Notes under the pieces: model-generated
What the model was told of the DNA's origin: nothing
Seen by the model: the letters and a program-made list of their open reading frames with translations, nothing else
Databases searched by the model: none
Part shown: one piece after another, positions 23,591 through 29,672 of the stretch
Layout: every line of letters starts with the position of its first letter
Position numbering within the stretch: the stretch's first letter is position 1
Origin: CAZTQN01 sp964615765
GTDB taxonomy: Bacteria; Planctomycetota; Phycisphaerae; Phycisphaerales; UBA1924
Length of the DNA: 45,353 bases
Direction of reading: 5' to 3'
NCBI GenBank assembly: GCA_964615765.1
Contig: CAZTQN010000032.1
Coordinates: 1 to 45,353, forward strand
Position numbers and translations under genes: made by a program

Positions 23591-24595
23591 TTACCCGGGG
23601 CGAGCGGACTTGCCGCCCCGCCCGCCGCCAGACTCGGCCGGCGGTTCTTCCGGCTCTTCCTCCGGCTTCGGGGTCGGCGCCGGAGCCGCGGGTTCCGGCG
23701 CCTGGATCGCCACAAAGCCCTGCTGCCCGATGCCGTCGAACGCCGACGCCCGCGCGCGAACTTCCGGCGAAGACGGCGCGCCCGTGAACACGTACCCCTC
23801 GCCCTGACGCACCGCGGCCCAGCCCGTCAGATATGCCCCGGCCGGGTCCTGCACCGCGATCAACACGCCGGTCGCGTCGCCCGTCCCGCTGGCCCGCTGG
23901 TCCAGGGAGTTCACAAGCTGCTCGACCTTGATGACCTGATCTTCCGGCACGCCCGCCGAGCGGGCCGCGTCCAGCGTCGCCGCGAGCTGCTTCTTCACCA
24001 TCTCCAACGGCGGCAGCGCGTCCGACCCGTCGGCGCGAAGCTGATCGCGGATCGACGCCCGGATGTCCTCCGGCACCATCGTCAGCGCCTCGGCGATGCT
24101 GCCCGCCATGTCCGGCGGCACCATCCCCGGCGCGCTGGTCCCGCTCACGTCCACGCCGGACTTGATCAGCACCACCCGCACCGCCTCGATCGGCGCCGTC
24201 GCCATCGTCCACTCGCCCGTGTCCACCAGCGAGCCCAGCACGCCCTGCGACTTGGACTCGAGCAGACCCTGGAGCCTCTTCTCGTCGCCCTTCGCCAACG
24301 CGTCGGCCAACTTGACGACCGCACGGCCCAGTTCCACCTGGTCCTCTTCGACCACCACGCCGCTCGCAAACTGCACGCGCGCGTCGGCCTTGAGCTCCTG
24401 GCCCAGCGTCTCCAGCGACACCTCCGCCGGCGGCGGCGGGGGCGGCGGCGGCGGTGGGGGCGGCGGGGGCGGGGGCGGCGGCTCGCTGCACGCCATCACC
24501 AGCGCGCCAAGCACCAAGAGCCCGCTCCAGCGTCCTCGACGCCACAGCCCGGCCGTCTTCGCTCCTCCACGCTCGCCCTGCTCACGGCTCGTCAT
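23591..24595 (-). CDS. Lipoprotein of unknown function with an 18-proline tract
   Basis: 334 aa from ATG 24595 with GGAG four bases upstream. The start codon lies 14 bases inside the end of fabD, so the two are coupled. A basic N-region, hydrophobic core (SGLLVLGALVMA) and lipobox MAC predict a lipoprotein. The mature protein starts Cys-Ser-Glu and then has 18 consecutive prolines (codons at 24428-24481). The remainder is mostly helical (about 55-230), then a small alpha/beta part containing GVLIAVQDPAGAYLTGWAAV, and a Pro/Glu-rich C-tail. No family is recognised. The polyproline rod could hold the domain away from the membrane. Its translation should need EF-P, encoded in this window. Its place between fabD and fabG suggests an envelope-linked role; that is inference. 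Confidence 0.75.
   Translation of the reverse strand: MTSREQGERGGAKTAGLWRRGRWSGLLVLGALVMACSEPPPPPPPPPPPPPPPPPPAEVSLETLGQELKADARVQFASGVVVEEDQVELGRAVVKLADALAKGDEKRLQGLLESKSQGVLGSLVDTGEWTMATAPIEAVRVVLIKSGVDVSGTSAPGMVPPDMAGSIAEALTMVPEDIRASIRDQLRADGSDALPPLEMVKKQLAATLDAARSAGVPEDQVIKVEQLVNSLDQRASGTGDATGVLIAVQDPAGAYLTGWAAVRQGEGYVFTGAPSSPEVRARASAFDGIGQQGFVAIQAPEPAAPAPTPKPEEEPEEPPAESGGGRGGKSARPG
24428..24481 (-). repeat. Polyproline-coding CCG/CCC tract, 18 codons
   Basis: Eighteen uninterrupted proline codons (CCG, CCC and one CCA) on the minus strand, two codons after the lipobox Cys of the lipoprotein gene. It is a likely ribosome-stalling site and a possible slippage site. Confidence 0.95.
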
Positions 24596-25601
24596 GCGTC
24601 TCCACCTTCGCCGTCTTGTCAATCCGGCGCATCAACCCCGCCAGCGTCTTGCCCGGGGCCAGTTCGTGCAGCTCAACACCCACTCCCCCACCACCACCCG
24701 ACTTCTGGACATACGCGAGCACCGCCGCGCAGTTCTCCGCCCACCGCACCGGCGCCGTCAACTGCTGCACCAGGCTGCGCCGAATCGACCCAGCCGCATC
24801 CGCCCCCCCACCACTCCCACCCGCAACCGGATGGAACGTCGCCCCGCCCACGTTCGACGCCACCACACACCGCGGCGGTCGGATCGTCACCGTCGCCAGC
24901 GCCTTCTCCAGCCGCTCCGCCGCCGGCGCCATCAGCGGCGAGTGAAACGCCCCCGCCACCTGCAAAAGCGTGGCCCGCAGACCCATCGTCCCCGCCGCCT
25001 CCACCGCGCGGTGGCACGCCGCGATCGAACCGGAAATCACGATCTGACCCGGCGCGTTGAAGTTGGCGGGCACCAGCACGTCGCCCCCGCGGGCCGCGTC
25101 GCACAGCGCGTTCACCTGGGCCTCGTCGCCGCCGATGATCGCGACCATGCCCGAGCCCGGCGTGCCGTCCGCCAGGCGGATCGCGTCCGCCGCGTCCTGC
25201 ATCGCTCGCCCGCGCAGCGCCACCAGTTCCAGCCCGGCGTCAAAGTCGAGCGCCCCGGCGACGTGCAGGGCCGTGTACTCACCCAGCGACAGCCCGGCCG
25301 CCGCGAGCAGATGCGCCTCAACCGCCCCGGCCTCCCCGCCCGCGCCCCACGCCGACAGCAGCCCGCGCCAACAGGCCACGCCCGCCACGAACAGGGCGGG
25401 CTGGGCCGCATCGGTCTGATTCAGACGCTCCGCCGGACCGGCGAAGCACAGGTCGCTCAGCTTCACACCCAGCCGCGTACCCAGCACCGCGTCGGCGCGG
25501 TCGAACACCGCCCGGGCCTCGGCCGAACGCTCCGCCCAGGCCCGGCCCATGCCCACCACCTGGGCCCCCTGCCCCGGACACAAAATGACGCGGGTGCTCA
25601 T
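24582..25601 (-). CDS. fabD: Malonyl-CoA:ACP transacylase
   Basis: 339 aa from ATG 25601 (MSTRVILCPGQGAQVVGMG), chosen because TAGCAT lies seven bases upstream; ATG 25610 is the alternative. FabD moves malonyl from CoA to acyl-carrier protein. The family motifs are GQGAQ (oxyanion side), the nucleophile Ser105 in GLSLGEYTAL (Leu where GHSLGEY is common), Arg in ALRGRAMQ, and catalytic His220 in AGAFHSPLM. A Gly-rich insert (GGSGGGADAAGS) lies before the final helices. It is the first gene of the long minus-strand cluster and overlaps the lipoprotein gene by 14 bases. Confidence 0.94.
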   Translation of the reverse strand: MSTRVILCPGQGAQVVGMGRAWAERSAEARAVFDRADAVLGTRLGVKLSDLCFAGPAERLNQTDAAQPALFVAGVACWRGLLSAWGAGGEAGAVEAHLLAAAGLSLGEYTALHVAGALDFDAGLELVALRGRAMQDAADAIRLADGTPGSGMVAIIGGDEAQVNALCDAARGGDVLVPANFNAPGQIVISGSIAACHRAVEAAGTMGLRATLLQVAGAFHSPLMAPAAERLEKALATVTIRPPRCVVASNVGGATFHPVAGGSGGGADAAGSIRRSLVQQLTAPVRWAENCAAVLAYVQKSGGGGGVGVELHELAPGKTLAGLMRRIDKTAKVETHDEP

Positions 25602-25608
25602 GCCGCTC

Positions 25609-25614
25609 ATGCTA
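25609..25614 (-). promoter_or_regulatory. Putative -10 hexamer TAGCAT, 7 nt before fabD ATG
   Basis: Minus-strand TAGCAT ends seven bases before ATG 25601; the same hexamer and spacing occur at the rhomboid gene. It would be the head promoter of the fabD-to-ftsH cluster. Confidence 0.4.
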
Positions 25615-25804
25615 CCACGGCCCGCGCCCCCAGCAAGGCAGACCCCGACCGCCGACCCCACCACCAACGGCCCCCAGAACGGGTGTGACGTCCGGGAAAC
25701 CGGGGAGAACGGCTGCGATCGTGATGGCAACGTAGCGAAAACCCGCAATCTGAGCGGGCTGTACAGATTTGCGCGTTCTTTTCACGCAATCGCGCCAAAG
25801 CACC

Positions 25805-25832
25805 TTGACAGAACTGGAAAAGCCAGTACATT
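25805..25832 (+). promoter_or_regulatory. Near-consensus sigma70-type promoter
   Basis: TTGACA at 25805-25810, 16 bases, TACATT at 25827-25832. The -35 is perfect and the -10 matches at the three most conserved positions, in a locally AT-rich patch of a GC-rich genome. Transcription would start near 25839 and point into a region with no convincing gene. Confidence 0.6.
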
Positions 25833-25910
25833 CAGTGTGCCTTTTCTGATTGTCCCAGGCGGTCTTCTCCGGAAGACCTCCCTCCAAACGGTCTCCCTCG
25901 GGACTGGATG

Positions 25911-25991
25911 GAGAGAGAGTTGCGAGAGAGAGATCGGAGAGAGAGAGAGATCGCTCGAGGGAGCAATCGGAGTGAGAGAGAGGCGAGAGAG
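25911..25991 (+). repeat. GA-rich imperfect simple-sequence tract
   Basis: About 80 bases dominated by GAGAGA runs, interrupted by TTGCGA, GATCG, CGCTCGA and CAATCG. The composition differs sharply from all surrounding DNA. It forms the body of the candidate RNA. Confidence 0.85.
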
Positions 25992-26009
25992 GGCCTAACA
26001 GTCCTCGAA

Positions 26010-26051
26010 CCCGGCTTCGAACTGACCGATCGAAGCCGGGATTTTATTTTT
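26010..26051 (+). terminator. Perfect intrinsic terminator
   Basis: CCCGGCTTCGA (26010-26020), nine-base loop, TCGAAGCCGGG (26030-26040), then ATTTTATTTTT. No coding gene ends just before it on this strand, which is the main evidence for the RNA at 25839-26051. Confidence 0.88.
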
Positions 26052-26135
26052 GCTCTTCGCAGCGTGTCCACGCAGCATTGGCCGGCTCCTGGCAGTGACG
26101 CGTCTTGTTCCCTTTTTGCTCGGCGCGAGCTCAGG

Positions 26136-26165
26136 TTGGTCGGTGGGGCGAGTTACCCATATTCT
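26136..26165 (+). promoter_or_regulatory. Weak promoter candidate for the ECF sigma operon
   Basis: TTGGTC, 18 bases, TATTCT: moderate match, located 73 bases before ATG 26239 and after the terminator. It would let the sigma gene be expressed independently of the RNA upstream. Confidence 0.25.
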
Positions 26166-26238
26166 CATCCCGCCCGGTGAGTCGTATCCGACACCGGCAC
26201 GAGTTTTCTTTCATCCATCCACTTCGTGGGATTGGTCG

Positions 26239-26961
26239 ATGTCCTCGGCCATGAATGGGGCCGTGAGCGGCACCGCCAGCACCAGCACGCCCGAGTCTCC
26301 GGTGCACGCCGCGCCGTCGCTGTTCGACGACGCGGCGGACGTAGCCGCCATCACCGCCGCGGCGGGCGGCTCGTCCTCCGCCGGACCATCCATCGACCCC
26401 GCCCTCCGCCGGGCCGCCCGCGACGCCCTCGCCCGCATCTATGACCGGCACGCCCCGGTGGTCCGTGCCGTGTGCCTCGTCCACCTGCACAACGCCGCCA
26501 TGGCCGACGACGCCCTGCAAGAGACCTTCGTGCGGCTGGCCCGCACGCTCGACCGTGTGCACACGCCCGAAGCGGGCGGCGTGCGACGCTGGCTGTGCGG
26601 GATCGCCGCCAACGTCTGCGCGGAAATGCGCCGGGCCGGCGCGCGACGCGCTCACCGTGAAAAAGTGGCCCACGCGGCCCACGCCACTCCGCGCACCAGC
26701 GACACCACGCCGCCCATCGACGCCCTCGCCAAGGCCGAACGCCTGCACGCGCTCACGCTCGCGCTGGCCGACTTGCCCGAAGATCAGCGGGCGGCGATCC
26801 ACATGTACTACCTCGACGCCGACCCGGTTGACAGTGCGCAGCGCACGCTCGGCGTCTCGCGCAGCGCGTTCTACCGCCTGCTGCACGCGGCCCGCGCAAC
26901 GCTCGCGGCCCGCCTGAACGCCGCACCGTCGCCCGCATCGACCCCGGAGGCCCGCGCATGA
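26239..26961 (+). CDS. ECF-type RNA polymerase sigma factor (first)
   Basis: 240 aa from ATG 26239; ATG 26251 is possible. Ser/Ala-rich first 55 residues, then sigma region 2 (DALARIYDRHAPVVRAVCLV, AMADDALQETFVRLARTL, VRRWLCGIAANVCAEMRRAG). Region 4 follows (LADLPEDQRAAIHMYYLDAD with the helix-turn-helix TLGVSRSAFYRLLHAARATL). Region 4 uses SRSAFYRLLH rather than the common GTVKSRLHRAR. It should direct RNA polymerase to a regulon of envelope or stress genes. It overlaps the next gene by ATGA, a typical sigma/anti-sigma arrangement. The upstream terminator and candidate RNA may control it. Confidence 0.85.
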   Translation: MSSAMNGAVSGTASTSTPESPVHAAPSLFDDAADVAAITAAAGGSSSAGPSIDPALRRAARDALARIYDRHAPVVRAVCLVHLHNAAMADDALQETFVRLARTLDRVHTPEAGGVRRWLCGIAANVCAEMRRAGARRAHREKVAHAAHATPRTSDTTPPIDALAKAERLHALTLALADLPEDQRAAIHMYYLDADPVDSAQRTLGVSRSAFYRLLHAARATLAARLNAAPSPASTPEARA

Positions 26962-27761
26962 ACCAGCCGGCCGCCCCACGCTCGACCGCGTCGAGCACCC
27001 CCCCACCGCCGCCGGGCCTCCCGCCCGACGCCGACCGTCCGCCGCCGCCCGACGAACTCGACGGCCTGCTGCGCACGTGGCACGCCGAGCAGACCATCGC
27101 TGCGGGCGCGGTGCGCCAGCGCGTGCTCGACGCGGCGCTCGCACCCGCGCCATCCGCCCCGACGATCACGACGCGCGTCCGCACATTCCGCGGCTACGGC
27201 GCGCTCATCGCCGCCACACTCGTCCTCGCCGCCGTCCCCATCGTCCTGCGCGTTACGACCCCGAGGACGCCGCCGCCGAGTACCGATCAGGCCGGCGCCC
27301 GCGCTGAGCAGATGCTGGCCAAATCAAGCCTGGAGAACACGTACGCGGGCATGCCTCCAGCCGCACCCGCCGTCGCCGCGGCCGACGCGAACGCGCTCGC
27401 GGAGTCCGCGGCCGCGGGCTTCGCCACCCGCGCTCGCGCCGACGCCCGCCGCGCTGAGACCGTCCTCGAACCGCGCCTGCTCGACGCCGTGCGCCAGCAG
27501 ACCAGCGTGCAGCAACTCCCGCGGCTGCAGCAGACCACGCTCCGCGTGCGTGTACTGGTCGACCGCATCACCCCGGATCTCGCGCAGCGCACGCGTGAAC
27601 TGGGCCTGCAGATCGAGCACGAAGACCCCGCCGCCAGCACGCTGCTCGGCTCGATCCTCCCGGAAGACACCTGGCGTCTGGCCGAGTTCGACCGCGTCAC
27701 CCGCGTGGAACTCCGCGACGCCGCGGCCCCGGCGTCCCCGCCCGCGCCCGCCTCACCCTGA
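26958..27761 (+). CDS. Single-span membrane protein, probable anti-sigma partner
   Basis: 267 aa, coupled to the sigma gene by ATGA. A Pro-rich cytoplasmic N-part (about 1-75) includes ELDGLLRTWHAEQTIAAGAV, resembling the short N-terminal helices of anti-sigma proteins. It is followed by one membrane segment (GYGALIAATLVLAAVPIVLRV, about 75-95). The outside part is Ala/Arg-rich and helical, ending in a small alpha/beta piece (TTLRVRVLVDRITPDLAQRT ... RVTRVELRDAA). No zinc-finger HxxxCxxC is present. Position and topology suggest it restrains the sigma factor; no specific domain family could be named. Confidence 0.65.
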   Translation: MNQPAAPRSTASSTPPPPPGLPPDADRPPPPDELDGLLRTWHAEQTIAAGAVRQRVLDAALAPAPSAPTITTRVRTFRGYGALIAATLVLAAVPIVLRVTTPRTPPPSTDQAGARAEQMLAKSSLENTYAGMPPAAPAVAAADANALAESAAAGFATRARADARRAETVLEPRLLDAVRQQTSVQQLPRLQQTTLRVRVLVDRITPDLAQRTRELGLQIEHEDPAASTLLGSILPEDTWRLAEFDRVTRVELRDAAAPASPPAPASP

Positions 27762-27853
27762 GCGGCGAACTACTCTCTGACGACTGTCCCCACTGCCCGG
27801 CCCGCGGCGGCTCGCTGCGCACGCCGTGCCTCACCCTCTTGCGGAGCCCGACC

Positions 27854-28438
27854 ATGGCGGCGACCCCATCAACCATGCTGGCCCTGGGCACAGCGGCCCC
27901 GGATTTCAGCCTGCCCGACACCATCACCGGTCGCACCGTCCGCCTGGCCGATGTCGCCGCGGGCCGGTCCGCCCTTTTGGTGATGTTCCTGTGCAACCAC
28001 TACCCGTTCGTCAAGCACGTCCGGGCCGAACTGGCCCGGCTCGGCAAGGACTACGCGGGCAAGGGCGTCGGCGTGGTGGCGATCTCCAGCAATGACGTCG
28101 AGAAGTACCCGGCCGACGGCCCGGACAAGATGCGCGAGGAAGCCGCCGACGCCGGGTACACCTTCCCCTATCTCTACGACCAAACCCAGGAGGTCGCGAA
28201 GGCGTACAGAGCAGCGTGCACGCCGGACTTCTACGTCTTCGACCGGACGCTCCGCCTGGTGTACCGCGGTCAGCTGGACGAATCGCGTCCGAAGAACTCG
28301 GCCCCCCTCACCGGCAAAGACCTGCGGGCCGCGCTCGACGCCGTGCTGACGGGCCGCCCCGTTCCCGAGCCGCAGTTGCCCAGCATCGGCTGCAACATCA
28401 AGTGGAAGGCGGGCCATGAGCCGGACTACTTCCGGTGA
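27854..28438 (+). CDS. Thioredoxin-fold (AhpC/TSA-type) family protein
   Basis: 194 aa from ATG 27854 with GGAG eight bases upstream (a TTG at 27839 is the alternative). The pattern is that of a conserved bacterial thioredoxin-like family: GTAAPDFSLPDTITGRTVRL, VMFLCNHYPFVKHVRAEL, AISSNDVEKYPADGP, CTPDFYVFD, LVYRGQLDESRP and the C-terminal PSIGCNIKWK. In relatives I know the active motif is CNHCPYV; here it is CNHYPFV, so the second Cys of the CxxC is missing. The first Cys could still act as a one-Cys peroxiredoxin. The cis-Pro (CTPDF) is kept. No signal peptide, so it is cytoplasmic. It overlaps the DUF58 gene by 23 bases. Confidence 0.85.
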   Translation: MAATPSTMLALGTAAPDFSLPDTITGRTVRLADVAAGRSALLVMFLCNHYPFVKHVRAELARLGKDYAGKGVGVVAISSNDVEKYPADGPDKMREEAADAGYTFPYLYDQTQEVAKAYRAACTPDFYVFDRTLRLVYRGQLDESRPKNSAPLTGKDLRAALDAVLTGRPVPEPQLPSIGCNIKWKAGHEPDYFR

Positions 28439-29672
28439 GCGGATCACCCCGCGCCGGGCCCGCTGGGCCCGAGTCCGCCGCGGGTACCACTTCGGCTCGC
28501 CCGCGCTGGTCTACATCGGCGTCACGCTGTTCGTCGCGCTCGGGGCGTTCAACAGCCAGAACAACCTGCTGTTCTGGACGTTCGGCCTCTCGCTAGGCGT
28601 GCTCACCGTCTCGGGCGTGATCTCGGGCGCGATGCTCATGGGCGTGCACGTCACGCGTGAGCACATCGGCGACGCCGCCGCGGGCGAGGCGCTGGTCGTC
28701 CGCTATCGCGTGCGCAACTCGAACCGGCTTTGGCCGGCGTTCGCGCTCTATATCGAAGAATCCGGCTTCGACCCAGAACGGGACGCGCGCGAGCGCACCC
28801 GCCGCCCGCTGCTGTGGTTCCTGCGCCCGCCGCGAACGCCCGCGCCCCCGCGCACGCTGATCGAAGCCCCGTCCGCGTTCGTCGTGCACGTCGGCGCGGG
28901 CGAGGCGGTCACGGTCGAATCGCGCCGCCCGGCCAACCGCCGCGGGCGGGTCGATCTCCAGGGCGTCCGCGTCCACTCCGGTTTCCCGTTCGGCCTTGTG
29001 CGCAAGTCCGTCACGTTCGAGCAGCCGGGCGAGGTGCTCGTCCGCCCGCGCCCGCTGCACGCCGAACGCGCCCAGACCAGCCCGCGGGCCGGCTCCGGCG
29101 GGGACAACGCCGCCCGCCGCGCCGGACGCGGGGACGAGTTCTTCGCCCTCCGCGAGTTCCAGCAGGGCGACCCCTTGCGTCTGGTCGCGTGGCGCGCCTC
29201 GGCCCGTCGCGGCAAGCTCGTCGTGCGCGACTTCGCCGCCTCCTCACCCGCGCGCCTCGCCGTCGATCTCGACCTCGCCCCGGGGCCCAGCGCCGCCGAC
29301 GACAACGAGCGGTCGATCAGCATCGTCGCCGGCCTCTCGCACGCCGCGGCTCGCGCCAACGTCCCGATCGCGCTCTCCGTCCCCGCGCTCGGCATCCGCG
29401 TGCCGCTGGGCACGGGCGCTGCGCATCATCACCGCATGCTCGACGAACTCGCCGCCCTCGACCTGTCGCGCGTCCGCCCCGATGACGCCCGCGCCGGCGA
29501 CTTCGATGCCGACGAAGCCCTCGACACCCGCGGCGGGGCCCTCGTCCGTGTCCGCCAGGGCCGCCTCGAAGGCCCGGGCGCCGACGACTGGATCATCGTC
29601 AGCACGCCCGACGCGTCGCCCACCGACCTAGCCGCCGCGCCCGTCGTCGACACCGCGGAGAGCGCGGCATGA
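28416..29672 (+). CDS. DUF58-domain membrane protein
   Basis: 418 aa. Two N-terminal membrane segments (ALVYIGVTLFVALGAFNS; LFWTFGLSLGVLTVSGVISG) are followed by a beta domain and the DUF58 signature: FPFGLVRKSVTFEQPGEVLV, RAGRGDEFFALREFQQGDPL and VAWRASARRGKLVVRDF. DUF58 proteins usually work with a MoxR AAA+ ATPase and a transglutaminase-like membrane protein; the latter is the next gene (ATGA overlap), while no moxR gene is in view. The 5' end lies inside the thioredoxin-like gene. Biochemical role unknown; envelope or protein maturation is the usual guess. Confidence 0.88.
   Translation: MSRTTSGERITPRRARWARVRRGYHFGSPALVYIGVTLFVALGAFNSQNNLLFWTFGLSLGVLTVSGVISGAMLMGVHVTREHIGDAAAGEALVVRYRVRNSNRLWPAFALYIEESGFDPERDARERTRRPLLWFLRPPRTPAPPRTLIEAPSAFVVHVGAGEAVTVESRRPANRRGRVDLQGVRVHSGFPFGLVRKSVTFEQPGEVLVRPRPLHAERAQTSPRAGSGGDNAARRAGRGDEFFALREFQQGDPLRLVAWRASARRGKLVVRDFAASSPARLAVDLDLAPGPSAADDNERSISIVAGLSHAAARANVPIALSVPALGIRVPLGTGAAHHHRMLDELAALDLSRVRPDDARAGDFDADEALDTRGGALVRVRQGRLEGPGADDWIIVSTPDASPTDLAAAPVVDTAESAA

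Larger units (their letters stand above)
25839..26051 (+). ncRNA. Candidate structured non-coding RNA or leader RNA, about 210 nt
   Basis: It is bounded by the promoter at 25805-25832 and the terminator at 26010-26051. A 7-bp hairpin GGTCTTC-TCCG-GAAGACC (25861-25878) is capped by a C(UNCG)G tetraloop, a strong sign of folded RNA. A CU-rich stretch (CCTCCCTCC, 25877-25885) faces a GA-rich tract (25911-25991) that contains repeated GGA triplets (25901, 25906, 25910, 25936, 25960, 25969). A second hairpin has GCTC-GAGG-GAGC (25953-25964). I could not match it to 6S, 4.5S, tmRNA or RNase P. The GGA content recalls RNAs that titrate CsrA/RsmA, but that is speculation. A 90-codon frame from ATG 25908 would read through the terminator and is not convincing. 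It may also act as an attenuator for the ECF sigma gene at 26239. Confidence 0.5.

Noticed and set aside
22802..24545. Additional minus- and plus-strand frames over fabG and the lipoprotein gene
   Set aside because: Both genes have clear starts, motifs and stops; the alternatives are Gly/Arg-rich shadows.
25911..25991. GA tract as a CRISPR or satellite array
   Set aside because: No regular unit length, no unique spacers and no cas genes in the window.
25908..26180. Small Arg/Glu-rich frame inside the GA tract
   Set aside because: It reads through a perfect intrinsic terminator and its composition is dictated by GAGAGA repeats.
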